A stretch of DNA of 64,000 nucleotides, taken from NCBI RefSeq assembly GCF_004795055.1, contig NZ_SSBJ01000019.1:1-64000 (forward strand), in the 5' to 3' direction. Positions within the stretch are counted from its first letter, which is position 1; each line of letters starts with the position of its first letter. The notes beneath the pieces were generated by a model that worked only from the letters and a program-made list of their open reading frames with translations, had not been told where the DNA came from and made no database searches. Of this stretch, positions 33,336 through 44,954 are shown in pieces. This stretch comes from Streptomyces sp. A1136 (GTDB taxonomy: Bacteria; Actinomycetota; Actinomycetes; Streptomycetales; Streptomycetaceae). A program made the position numbers and the translations under genes.

Positions 33336-33836
33336 ATGGCCCCCTACGGAACGGAACACGCGCATTCCCCCGGAGAACCAAGGCCCCCGGCCCCCTCGCC
33401 CCGCGTCCTCGCCCTGTCCTTCCTCGGCCTGTTTCTCGCCGCCTCGACGGTGACCGGCAGCGCCGCACCGGCCCAGGCCGCCGTATCGCACGGCGTAAGA
33501 GCCGTCGAGGTGGCCGCCTCCAAACGGGGGGCCCCGTACGCCTACGGCGCTGCGGGGCCCAAACGCTTCGACTGCTCAGGACTTACCTTCTACGCGTTCC
33601 GCAAGGCCGGAGGCCGATTGCCCCGCACCGCGGAACAGCAGTGGCGACACACCCGCCACATCCCGCCCGGCCGACGCGCCCCCGGTGACCTCGTCTTCTT
33701 CCCCCGGGGCGCCACCATGCAACACGTCGGCATCTACGCCGGGGGCGACAAGATCTGGCACGCCCCGCGTCCGGGCGGCCGGGTACGTCTCGAACGGATC
33801 TGGACCTCCGACGTCCGGTACGGCCGCGAGGGCTGA
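33336..33836 (+). CDS. Secreted NlpC/P60 peptidoglycan endopeptidase
   Basis: A 166-residue exported protein. A hydrophobic signal (about 23-48, ending AQAA) precedes a single NlpC/P60 domain. Catalytic Cys80 is in RFDCSGLTF, His130 in MQHVGIYAG, and His142 in IWHAP, completing the C-H-H set. The enzyme should cut peptide stems in peptidoglycan outside the membrane. It lacks the N-terminal coiled coil or LysM found in many homologues, so it is a minimal form. GGAGG sits before the ATG; earlier in-frame ATGs in the leader have no such site. A dyad operator is 150 bases upstream. Confidence 0.9.
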   Translation: MAPYGTEHAHSPGEPRPPAPSPRVLALSFLGLFLAASTVTGSAAPAQAAVSHGVRAVEVAASKRGAPYAYGAAGPKRFDCSGLTFYAFRKAGGRLPRTAEQQWRHTRHIPPGRRAPGDLVFFPRGATMQHVGIYAGGDKIWHAPRPGGRVRLERIWTSDVRYGREG

Positions 33837-33944
33837 CCGGGCCCGTCCCGAACGGGGCGGCGCCGTCCTCGCGCGTCGTCCGCCCCCTTCGCCCATGATG
33901 GAAGGAGGAGAGCCCTCGACGGGCCCGACGGAAGGAGGCCCCAG

Positions 33945-34172
33945 GTGAGCGCCGAGCGCTACGAACTGGTGCTTCCCGGTGAGCCCGGTGCGGGACCCGA
34001 CACCGTGGTCGTGTCCCGGACCCAGCAGTCCGGACCGGGCGGCCACCCCGTGTACGAGGACCCGACCGGCATCGTAAGGGCGGAGATCAGCGACCGCGGC
34101 GAGGTACGCATGCTCCCGTCGGGCGGCCACCAGGACCCCGTGACCGCCCTGGAGGCCCGGCCGCTCGGATGA
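33945..34172 (+). CDS. Small hydrophilic protein (DUF6296-like)
   Basis: A 75-residue protein: ERYELVLPGEPGAGPDTVVV, SRTQQSGPGGHPVYEDPTGI, VRAEISDRGEVRML. I recall a Streptomyces family with this pattern (DUF6296); the name is given with low certainty. It is short, hydrophilic, and appears to be mostly beta strand. GTG 33945 has GGAAGGAGG eight bases upstream, a strong ribosome site. It lies 108 bases after the NlpC gene and 23 bases from the convergent vanZ gene. The function is unknown. Confidence 0.72.
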   Translation: MSAERYELVLPGEPGAGPDTVVVSRTQQSGPGGHPVYEDPTGIVRAEISDRGEVRMLPSGGHQDPVTALEARPLG

Positions 34173-34195
34173 GGGCGCCGGTCCGGCCCCCGGCT

Positions 34196-34798
34196 TCACT
34201 CCCCCGTCGCACCGGCCTCGGCCGGGCGGGACCAGCGGTGCCACCAGTGCCTGCGGCGGGGATGGACGGCGCGCCCGAGGCGCCGTCCGATCAGCAGGTA
34301 CCCCAGCAGCGCGCCGGTCGTGTTCAGGATGACGTCGTCGACGTCGAAGGCCCGCCCGCTCACCAGGGCGCCCTGGATCAGCTCCACCAGCGTCATCAGG
34401 GCCGCCGTCACGACGGCCACCCGCAGCAGGCCGCGGGCCGGCGGGACGAGCACGGGCAGCAGCACCCCGAGCGGCACCCCGAGCAGGACGTTGCCGCCGA
34501 GCTGACGCGCGGCCTCACGCACCGACGGCCCGTGCAGGTAGGCGTTGATGGAGCGGCCGGGGTGCACATTGCTGTGGACGAGCGCCACGGACGCGGCGGA
34601 CGGCTCCAGCGTCAGGCGGGCCAGCACCACGCTGAACCCCACGGTCGCCGCGAAGGCCCCGACCATGGCGACCGCCCGGATCACGGGCGACGCCGGAGGC
34701 CGACCGCGCGGCACGGCCCCGGTGCGGGCCGGCGGCGCCTCCCGCGCGGTCGGTTCGTCGGGTTTCCTCGTACGCCACCACATGGGCCTCGTTGTCAT
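34196..34798 (-). CDS. VanZ-family membrane protein
   Basis: A 200-residue protein with about four hydrophobic helices between residues 38 and 175 and polar ends. The key VanZ segments are NVLLGVPLGVLLPVLVP, TAALMTLVELIQGALVSGRAFDVDDVILNTTGALLGYLL, the latter with the conserved Glu-x2-Gln and D-V-D-D-V-x-x-N-x-x-G motif. VanZ proteins give low-level teicoplanin resistance in enterococci, but most bacterial members are uncharacterised envelope proteins. It has no van neighbours except the unrelated VanW gene at 12.9 kb. It faces the small gene at 33945-34172. Confidence 0.88.
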   Translation of the reverse strand: MTTRPMWWRTRKPDEPTAREAPPARTGAVPRGRPPASPVIRAVAMVGAFAATVGFSVVLARLTLEPSAASVALVHSNVHPGRSINAYLHGPSVREAARQLGGNVLLGVPLGVLLPVLVPPARGLLRVAVVTAALMTLVELIQGALVSGRAFDVDDVILNTTGALLGYLLIGRRLGRAVHPRRRHWWHRWSRPAEAGATGE

Positions 34799-34867
34799 GC
34801 GGGCCCTTGTACCCCGGCGGCGGCTTTGAACTCGCCCCCGGCGAGGCCGCCTTGGCGACCGTACGGC

Positions 34868-35206
34868 TCAGGACGGGCGGTCCTCACTCTGCCCGCACAC
34901 CCAGGCGAGGGCGTCGTGCACCCCTTGGATGTGGTCGTGCGGAACGGAGCGTGGCGGCTGCTCCTCCAGCCGTACGACGGCGGCGTCCACTTCCGCGACG
35001 AGCAGGTCCATGCCTGGCGGCCCTTCGGCGTGGACCCCGGTGACGGGCCCTTCGCCCTCCCGGCCGAGGGCCCACTGGTAGCCGCTCGCGGCGCCCCGGG
35101 AGAAGGGGGTGGTGCGCTCCAGTCTCCCGTACTCCCGTTCGATGTCGGCCCGGCGGCGGGTCCCGACCATCTCTTCGCCACCTCGGTCGGTGGATCGAGT
35201 CGCCAT
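34868..35206 (-). CDS. Hypothetical protein, 112 residues
   Basis: A 112-residue hydrophilic protein with helical segments and no hydrophobic helix or cysteine pair beyond one late Cys. It contains TRRRADIEREYGRLERTTPF, GYQWALGREGEGPVTG and VPHDHIQGVHDALAWVCG. GGAGG lies eleven bases before the ATG; a second ATG (residue 13) is possible. Codon bias favours this frame over two overlapping ones. I recognise no family and cannot assign a role; it might be a small cytoplasmic regulator. It lies alone in a patch between vanZ and DUF5133. Confidence 0.6.
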   Translation of the reverse strand: MATRSTDRGGEEMVGTRRRADIEREYGRLERTTPFSRGAASGYQWALGREGEGPVTGVHAEGPPGMDLLVAEVDAAVVRLEEQPPRSVPHDHIQGVHDALAWVCGQSEDRPS

Positions 35207-35266
35207 ACGTACCCCGCCTCCCCGGGTTCGTCACGGCCGGCCCCGCGCGCCGCGGGGCACCTGTCT

Positions 35267-35289
35267 GCCCGCCTGCCCGGTTGGCGGGC
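35267..35289 (-). repeat. Short inverted repeat in the region upstream of DUF5133 gene A
   Basis: GCCCGCC / GGCGGGC with a 9-base loop lies between the divergent genes at 35206 and 35418. It is a weak hairpin; purpose unclear. Confidence 0.35.
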
Positions 35290-35417
35290 CGACATGCCGA
35301 TCGGCCGGGAAGGGACCGGAATGGAGTACCGCACGTGCGCGCGGAAGGCGTGCATCTTTTCGGCGTTCGAGGGCAGTTCGCTGATCAGTCCCGTGAACCG
35401 GCCCGAAAGGACCTTCC

Positions 35418-35639
35418 ATGTTGATGCCGTCCCCGATCGTCGTCCGTTCCCTGCTCGCCCGGTACGCCTCCCTGGCCGACCAGGACTCCGCCGCCGCGCG
35501 GCAGGAGCTGGAGCAGGTCTCGTACACCCTCTGCGTCACGACCGCGACGACCACGATCGAGGACGCCCTGGCCGCGGCCGCGATCATGGCCGAACGCGAA
35601 CTGCCGACGAGCCGGGAGGAGATGCGTCCCGCCGCGTAG
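35418..35639 (+). CDS. DUF5133 family protein A
   Basis: A 73-residue protein starting MLMPSPIVVRSLLARYASLA, then EQVSYTLCVTTATTTIEDALAAA. This is the DUF5133 pattern found in Streptomyces, a short, helical, cytosolic protein with a conserved LCV-T motif. A second member (48075-48302) shares the MLM-P start and the HALCVATGT counterpart. AAAGGACCTTCC sits before the ATG. It lies upstream of Dps and near the ATPase-STAS genes. No function is known; repeated association with stress-signalling genes here suggests a role in that network. Confidence 0.78.
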   Translation: MLMPSPIVVRSLLARYASLADQDSAAARQELEQVSYTLCVTTATTTIEDALAAAAIMAERELPTSREEMRPAA

Positions 35640-35796
35640 TCGCCGGCGAGTACGCCGGTCGCGCCTCCACCGTGGTCGCCGCCGCGCGGCGCCTTCGCGG
35701 GCCCGGAACCTCGTGCGTGAATGACCCAATGCATGAATAGGGACGAACGAGGCAGACGGCGAATATCGACCATAGGTACAGATTCGGAGTTTCGTC

Positions 35797-36375
35797 ATGG
35801 ATGAGCACACCACCGCGCCGCACTACACCGTGCCGGGGATGTCGAAGGAGGACGCCGGCCGCGTCGTCGAGGTACTGCGCATGCGGCTGCACTCGCTCAA
35901 CGACCTGGCGCTGACGCTCAAGCACGTCCACTGGAACGTGGTGGGACCCCACTTCATCGCCGTCCACGAGATGCTGGACCCCCAGGTGGACGCGGTACGG
36001 GAGATGATCGACACCACCGCGGAGCGGATCTCCACCCTCGGCGGCGTCCCCGCCGGCACCCCGGGCGCACTGGTGGCCGAGCGGACGTGGGACGACTACG
36101 ACGTGGGCCGGGCCGACGCGGTCGCACACCTCGGGGCGCTGGACCTGGTCTACGCGGGCGTCATCGAGGACCATCGGGCCGCCATGAAGACCACCGACGA
36201 GCTCGACCCGGTCACCCAGGACATGCTCATCGGCCAGCTCGCGCAGCTGGAGCTCTTCCAGTGGTTCGTCCGGGCACACCTGGAGAGCAGCGGAGGGCGT
36301 CTGAGCACCGCCGGCGCCCACACCCTGGACGAGGCCGCCGACCAGGCCCTCAGGGACGCTCGCCGCACGGCCTGA
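35797..36375 (+). CDS. dps: Dps-family ferritin-like DNA-protection protein
   Basis: A 192-residue Dps protein. The dinuclear iron site shared between subunits is visible: HVHWNVVGPHFIAVHEMLDPQVD (His and Asp ligands) and MIDTTAERISTLGG (Glu). The four-helix bundle extends to about 170, ending in an Ala/Asp/Arg tail. Dps oxidises Fe2+ with H2O2, stores iron and shields DNA as a dodecamer. It has a short N-terminal extension of about 15 residues, much shorter than the DNA-binding tails of some Dps. It is transcribed alone, with a hairpin after the stop, and convergent to an ATPase gene of the signalling block; Streptomyces dps genes are often under SigB control. Confidence 0.93.
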   Translation: MDEHTTAPHYTVPGMSKEDAGRVVEVLRMRLHSLNDLALTLKHVHWNVVGPHFIAVHEMLDPQVDAVREMIDTTAERISTLGGVPAGTPGALVAERTWDDYDVGRADAVAHLGALDLVYAGVIEDHRAAMKTTDELDPVTQDMLIGQLAQLELFQWFVRAHLESSGGRLSTAGAHTLDEAADQALRDARRTA

Positions 36376-36472
36376 CGCTCATGGGCCCACGGGTACACGT
36401 CGGGGTCGTCCGTTTCCCGAGAGGGAGCGGGCGGCCCCGGCGGCGGCGTGTGCGAGGCGGCGACACGTGCGA

Positions 36473-36499
36473 CGGCCCGGCCGCGCCGCGGCCGGGCCG
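36473..36499. terminator. Hairpin between convergent dps and ATPase genes
   Basis: CGGCCCGGCCGCG and its complement flank a single C (13-bp stems). It lies in the gap between dps (stop 36375) and the ATPase gene (stop 36579). With so small a loop it acts either as a terminator or as a symmetrical binding site. Confidence 0.6.
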
Positions 36500-36578
36500 G
36501 TTCCCGGTCGACCCGGGTGATCCGAGGTCGTCGTCCGGCAGAACCGGTCCTCGGGCGTCCTCTGTCGCTCGGGCGTCC

Positions 36579-37070
36579 TCAGTTGAGGGAAGGTTCCGGC
36601 GACGCCGGCTTGGGGGCGGGCCGGCCCGTCACCAGCCGGTCCGCTTCGATCTCCGCCCAGACGGACTTGCCGCTCTCGTGGCCGACCCAACCCCAGCGGT
36701 CGGAGAGGCGCTGCACGATGTACAGGCCCTGGCTCCCGGGGGCTCCGCGCTGGTGCTTGAGGGCGGGACGGGGAGGCTCGGGGTCCCCGTCGAACACCTC
36801 GATCCGCAGACATTCGCCCGCGACCAGCAGCAGCTGGTCACAGCCGCCCGCGTGCACGTTGGCGTTGGTCACCAGCTCCGAGACGATCAGCAGGGCGTCA
36901 TCGGCGGTCTCGGTCCCGTCCCAGCCCCAGTCGCCCAGGACCCGGTGCGCGAACTCGCGGCACTTGGCCACCTGACCGCGGGTACCGCCGAGGGTGAGCC
37001 GACGGCGCTGGCCCATGACCGGCGGTCCTGTGGGCAGTGGATCGCTGGTGTCCGATCCGATGGTCTTCAC
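36579..37070 (-). CDS. ATP-binding anti-sigma kinase-like protein (HATPase_c_2)
   Basis: A 163-residue GHKL-fold protein like RsbW/SpoIIAB: N box ALLIVSELVTNANVHAG and a late SQGLYIVQRLSDRWGWVGHE segment as the G2 box. The G1 region (IEVFDGDPEPPR) is the form common in Streptomyces RsbW-like proteins. Members bind and inhibit sigma factors and phosphorylate STAS antagonists. It is the last gene of the minus-strand group sigma - MEDS-STAS - MEDS-ATPase - STAS - ATPase. The gap to the STAS stop is 197 bases, so it may have its own promoter. Target is probably the sigma factor at 39711, by context. Confidence 0.85.
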   Translation of the reverse strand: MKTIGSDTSDPLPTGPPVMGQRRRLTLGGTRGQVAKCREFAHRVLGDWGWDGTETADDALLIVSELVTNANVHAGGCDQLLLVAGECLRIEVFDGDPEPPRPALKHQRGAPGSQGLYIVQRLSDRWGWVGHESGKSVWAEIEADRLVTGRPAPKPASPEPSLN

Positions 37071-37266
37071 TGTGGTCTCACCCCCGTCGTTGACGCTGTT
37101 CGTCGTGTATCGCGAGCTGCCGGTGTTTCCGGGCCACCGGGCGTCGTCGCCCTCGGTGCCTCAGATTTTGCGTATGCCCGGTCTGACCACCCGGACACGT
37201 GGATACCCCGATCGGCGCAAGGCCCCCGGTGTACGCGGACAGGGCGTGTGGCGGGCACGAGCGGGC

Positions 37267-37668
37267 TCAGGGCGCGCTGAGCGCGGCGTCGACGGTGGCG
37301 TCGATGGTGAAGACACTGTCCGCGCCGGTGATCTCCAGAAGCCGCAGGAGCTGCTGTGTGGGCGCGGCCAGCCGCACCGCGAGACCGGCCTTCTCCGCGT
37401 CCAAGCGCACGCCGAGCAGCAGGTTGAGCCCCGAGGAATCGCAGAAGCCCAATCCGGTCAGGTCGATCACCAGCCGGTTCGCGCCCGACCGGAGCGCCTG
37501 CTCCAGCTGCGGACGGACGGCGCCGAGGCCGTCCAGGTCCAGGTCTCCGGTGATCGCGCACACCACGACCTCCGTCCCGCCGCCACGGAGGCCCGTGCCC
37601 TGCGGTCCGTCTGTCGCCGTGCCCCCCTGCGGGGTCACTTCGCCGTCTCCCGGGTTGCCAGTTCCCAC
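37267..37668 (-). CDS. STAS-domain anti-sigma-factor antagonist
   Basis: A 133-residue protein: a 35-residue Gly/Thr-rich leader, then a STAS domain with VCAITGDLDLDGLGAVRPQL and LVIDLTGLGFCDSSGLNLLL. The serine in DSSG is the usual phosphorylation site of SpoIIAA/RsbV proteins. In its unphosphorylated state it would bind an ATPase partner and free the sigma factor. Two candidate partners are encoded on either side (36579-37070 and 37765-38721). The start ATG 37668 is the first in the frame; relatives vary in leader length. A SpoIIE phosphatase that could activate it is encoded at 44955. Confidence 0.87.
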   Translation of the reverse strand: MGTGNPGDGEVTPQGGTATDGPQGTGLRGGGTEVVVCAITGDLDLDGLGAVRPQLEQALRSGANRLVIDLTGLGFCDSSGLNLLLGVRLDAEKAGLAVRLAAPTQQLLRLLEITGADSVFTIDATVDAALSAP

Positions 37669-37764
37669 GTCAGCCTCTCCGTCGCCCGTGTTCCGTGCTG
37701 GCGCAACATTACAGGCGCCGGTGGCGCCGGGGGGAGGCCCGGGGGGGCGGCGCCCTCGGCGCGG

Positions 37765-38721
37765 TCAGGCGCCGCTGACGTGGAGGCGCAGGGTGAGGCC
37801 CGTGTCCAGGGCGCGGATCTCGACGAGGTCACAGAGCTGGTGGATCATCCACAGGCCGCGGCCGCCGTTGCCCGACGTCAGGGAGGGGCGCCGACGGCCC
37901 GCGAGGGCGTTGGAGAGGCGGCCGCTGTCCTGGATTTCCGCCACGGCGCCCCCTCCGCTCGCGTTCCACAGCCGCAGGGTGCCCTTGCCGCCGCCGTGCG
38001 CGACGGAGTTGGCGGCCGCCTCGCTGACGGCGAGCACGAAGTCCCCCCGCCGGGCCGTGTCGAGGCCCGTACCGCGAACCCAGTTCTCGGCCTGCTCGCG
38101 CACGTGGTGGAGTTCGCCGCCGGCGTACTCCACCAGGACGAGGTCCCGGGCGGGCTCGGGGAGGGGAAGATCACAGTCCGCGCAGACCACCGCGGCGTCC
38201 GTGTAGTACGGGCTGACTCCGTCCAGACCGTCCTCGATCACCGTGGGGTGGGTGCGCCGGGCGTCGGCGACGACGCTCTCCGGCAGGGCGGAGAGGTCGT
38301 ACGGACAGAGGATCGTGGCGGGCCGTCCGGCGAAAGCGGTGTTGATGAGCGCCTCGTGACGGGTGGCCTCCAGGATCTCGCCTCGGGAGCGGCCCGCCCA
38401 GATCGGCTCGCCCACGATGCGGGCGGCCCGGCCGGGCTCGCGGTCCGCGAAACCCTGGAGCGCGGCGAGAATGCGGCCGGGGTTGCGACCCAGCTCCCGC
38501 ATGTCCACCCAGTCGATACCGTCGGCGTCGCCGCCCAGGCTCTGGCGCAGGGCGTCCAGGTGCGGCCCGGGGACCGCCAGCAGAACCGGCTCCCGCGCCT
38601 CCAGGGCCGCGCGTACGAAGCCCCCGATGCCGGCCGTGTACTCCTCCAGGTCCCGGTAGAAGAGGGCGGGGTGGACGAATTCCGCGGGCTCCGCGTTCGC
38701 CGGAACAGGTGTGACCATCAT
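37765..38721 (-). CDS. MEDS-domain sensor fused to HATPase (RsbW-like)
   Basis: A 318-residue protein. Residues about 15-175 form a MEDS domain (DcmR-type sensor, opening HPALFYRDLEEYTAGIGGFV and CPYDLSALPE). Residues about 210-318 form an ATPase domain with VLAVSEAAANSVAHGGG (N box), VAEIQDSGRL, and GGRGLWMIHQLCDLVEIR (G2 box). So a presumed small-molecule or redox sensor directly controls an anti-sigma kinase. The DSGR triplet is a weak G1 box. GGAGG lies before ATG 38721. The ATG overlaps the ancestral stop of the MEDS-STAS gene, evidence that these two were translationally coupled. Confidence 0.85.
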   Translation of the reverse strand: MMVTPVPANAEPAEFVHPALFYRDLEEYTAGIGGFVRAALEAREPVLLAVPGPHLDALRQSLGGDADGIDWVDMRELGRNPGRILAALQGFADREPGRAARIVGEPIWAGRSRGEILEATRHEALINTAFAGRPATILCPYDLSALPESVVADARRTHPTVIEDGLDGVSPYYTDAAVVCADCDLPLPEPARDLVLVEYAGGELHHVREQAENWVRGTGLDTARRGDFVLAVSEAAANSVAHGGGKGTLRLWNASGGGAVAEIQDSGRLSNALAGRRRPSLTSGNGGRGLWMIHQLCDLVEIRALDTGLTLRLHVSGA

Positions 38722-38821
38722 GCTGCGACCTCCAGCGCGGCACATTCCTCCGGAAACAACTCGGCCACTTTGCGCAGCGAGTACGGGGGCTTGTGGAGAA
38801 GGAGGCTCCGGCCCTTCCCGG
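38718..38821 (-). other. Out-of-frame 3' end of the MEDS-STAS gene
   Basis: After the premature stop at 38822 the next frame carries on with STAS-like sequence, LTGKGRSLLLHKPPYSLRKV, and AELFPEECAALEVAA, ending at TGA 38718-38720, which overlaps the next gene's ATG. This is the expected end of the upstream protein. A single missing base near 38825-38840 would explain it; a sequencing error or a real mutation are equally possible. Confidence 0.7.
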
Positions 38822-39607
38822 TCAGTGAGTCGAGATGTCCACGAGCACGGCGACCGCGCCCGGGTCGAGGTAGGTCACCGCCGACAGGTCGAGGTGGACG
38901 ATGGGGCCGGGCATCCGCGCGAGGGCGGCGAGCGCCGCGCGCAGGATGTGGCGGGTGTCGATGTCGCCGCTGCCGCTCAGCCGGATGCCGGAGCGGTCCC
39001 GCATCGGGACGGCGGCCAGGGCCACGGGCAGCGGCCCCGTCCCGCCGGAGGCGGGACCGGGCGGTTCGGCGCGGATCGTGTGGGCGCGGGTCAGCAGGTC
39101 GGCGGTCGACGCGGGGATCAGCCGGCGGTCGAACAGGCAGAGCCCGGTCAGCGGGAGGTCCGCGTAGACCTCGCGGTCCAGGCGCAGTTCCGATTCCAGG
39201 ATGCGGTCGACGTCCGCCACGTCGCGCGCGGACCACGACATCTCCGCGAGGACGCGCAGCCCCGTACAACCGTCCGCGAGGGCCTCGGTACAGGCCGCGC
39301 GGAACATGGAGACGACCCTGTCGGGGTCGAAGGGGTCGCGACGGAGGTGGGACAGGTCCGTCCCGGTGACGCTGAGCCGGGCGTCGCGTCGGGCCGCGTC
39401 GACGTCGACGGCGCCGCGGCGCAGTACGTCGATGACGACGCCCGGCTCGGTGCTGTCGGCGCTGTACCACACGCGCTGTCCGCGCTCCAGGCCGTCGCTC
39501 ACGAAGCGGACCACGGTGTCCGCCCACGCCAGGTCGTCGTCGTAGACGAAAAAGGAGTGCTCACCACGGGCGGCCGGGGGCCGACGGTGCTGAGACGGCG
39601 AGGTCAC
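38822..39607 (-). CDS. MEDS-domain sensor fused to STAS domain (probably frameshifted)
   Basis: A 261-residue protein as read. MEDS domain about 15-180 (EHSFFVYDDDLAWADTVVRF, ending with LCLFDRRLIP), then a STAS domain about 195-261 (SGSGDIDTRHILRAALAALA, VHLDLSAVTYLDPGAVAVLV). The STAS domain stops abruptly at VDISTH, missing its last helix and strand, which lie in the neighbouring frame to 38718. Restored, the protein would have about 295 residues. It would pair with the MEDS-ATPase protein encoded next: same sensor, opposite partner-switching roles. ATG 39607 is the first start after a plausible ribosome site, GGAGG-like GGAGGCAAG. Confidence 0.8.
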   Translation of the reverse strand: MTSPSQHRRPPAARGEHSFFVYDDDLAWADTVVRFVSDGLERGQRVWYSADSTEPGVVIDVLRRGAVDVDAARRDARLSVTGTDLSHLRRDPFDPDRVVSMFRAACTEALADGCTGLRVLAEMSWSARDVADVDRILESELRLDREVYADLPLTGLCLFDRRLIPASTADLLTRAHTIRAEPPGPASGGTGPLPVALAAVPMRDRSGIRLSGSGDIDTRHILRAALAALARMPGPIVHLDLSAVTYLDPGAVAVLVDISTH

Positions 39608-39683
39608 GTTCTTGCCTCCGGGGGCGGGCGGTTGGCCTGTGGACTGACAAGGCTACCGCCGGTCCACGGCCGGCACCGGCCCG

Positions 39684-39700
39684 CCCGCCCCCTCGGCGGG
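39684..39700 (-). terminator. Short hairpin after the sigma-factor gene
   Basis: CCCGCC / GGCGGG with a 5-base loop, just past the sigma factor's stop at 39711. A weak terminator, which may allow read-through to the downstream signalling genes. Confidence 0.35.
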
Positions 39701-39710
39701 AGTGTGCGCT

Positions 39711-40628
39711 TCAGGAAGCGAGCATCCCGGTGCGCAGACGCGCCAGGGTGCGGGACAGGAGGCGGGACACCTGCATCTGGGAGATGCCCAGCTCGGCGCC
39801 GATCTCCGCCTGTGTCTTCTCGTCGCCGAACCGCATCTGCAGGATGCGGCGGTCGCGCTCGTCGAGTTCGGCCAGCAGCGGCGCGAGGGTGTGGAACTCC
39901 TCGAAGAGTTCCATCCCGTAGTCGGCTTCGCCGAGGGTGTCGGCCAGCGATCGCGTCCTGCGGCCCGACGCGGAGTCCTCCTCCGAGCCGGAGGAGGCGT
40001 CGAGGGAGTCGCTGGTATAGCCGTTGGCGGCGACCAGTCCCTCCACGACCTCGTCCTCGCTGAGTTCGAGGTCCTGGGCGAGTTCCTTGACGGTCGGGGC
40101 CCGGCCCAGGAGGTCGGTGAGCGCTTCGCGGCTCTTGGCGAGTTCCGTGCGCAGTTCCTGGAGGCGACGCGGGACGTGGACCGCCCAGGTGGTGTCACGG
40201 AAGTAACGCTTGATCTCGCCGGTGATGAAGGGGAGCGCCAGTGTGGCGAACTCCACTTCGCGCTCGGGGTCGAAGCGGTCGATCGCCTTGATCAGGCCGA
40301 TCGTCCCGACCTGGAGGATGTCGTCCATGTCCACGCCGCCGCCGGCGGAGCGGGCACGGAAGCGCCGGGCGGCGAAGTGCACCAGCGAGATGTTCATCTC
40401 GATGAGCGTGTTGCGCGCGTACTGGTACTCGCGGGTGCCCTCCTCCAGGAAGCGCAGCCGCAGCAGGAAGATCCGCGAGAGTTGCCGGGCGTCGGCGGGG
40501 GCCACCTCGCGGGCATCGGCGATCCTCGGCAGTCGGCTCTCCGCCTCTTCGGTCGTACGGCCGGTGGCCGGTGCGGCCTTCGTGTCTGTCCTCTGGACAG
40601 GTTCAACAACTACGGCGGAGCGGGGCAT
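39711..40628 (-). CDS. SigB/SigF-type alternative sigma factor
   Basis: A 305-residue sigma-70 family factor of the SigB/F/G group. Region 2: VDMDDILQVGTIGLIKAIDR and RFDPEREVEFATLALPFITGEIKRYFRDTTW. Region 3: LTDLLGRAPTVKELAQDLEL. Region 4: ERDRRILQMRFGDEKTQAEI and GISQMQVSRLLSRTLARLR. It lacks region 1.1. Streptomyces has many paralogues, so the exact one (SigB, F, G, H, I and so on) cannot be named. Regulation is expected by RsbW-like and STAS proteins encoded downstream on the same strand. Its promoter lies in the 216-base divergent gap shared with the poly-HAMP kinase, where a rare T8 run occurs (40709-40716). Confidence 0.93.
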   Translation of the reverse strand: MPRSAVVVEPVQRTDTKAAPATGRTTEEAESRLPRIADAREVAPADARQLSRIFLLRLRFLEEGTREYQYARNTLIEMNISLVHFAARRFRARSAGGGVDMDDILQVGTIGLIKAIDRFDPEREVEFATLALPFITGEIKRYFRDTTWAVHVPRRLQELRTELAKSREALTDLLGRAPTVKELAQDLELSEDEVVEGLVAANGYTSDSLDASSGSEEDSASGRRTRSLADTLGEADYGMELFEEFHTLAPLLAELDERDRRILQMRFGDEKTQAEIGAELGISQMQVSRLLSRTLARLRTGMLAS

Positions 40629-40844
40629 GGGGGACCTTCCTCCCGACGACGGACGGCTGACGTGGCGCGCTTGCCCCGATAATTCGACTCCACACGGGGT
40701 CCATGCGATTTTTTTTCGGAGACGGTGCTCACGGGCCCACGGGGGGCCTCCGCCCGCCCGGGATGTGGTGGACTACGTCCCGGCGTGAGACGGAAAGACC
40801 GTGTCCCGTCCGTGACGAGGTCTCGGGAGATGGTGGGGAAGAAC

Positions 40845-44915
<4,071 letters not shown>

Positions 44916-44954
44916 CGTACGACTCCCCTCCCCCGCCCAGAAAGCCGGTCCACG

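Noticed and set aside
12920-34798. A glycopeptide-resistance locus from VanW and VanZ genes
   Set aside because: The two genes lie 20 kb apart, and vanH, vanA, vanX, vanR and vanS are absent; both families are common in sensitive species.
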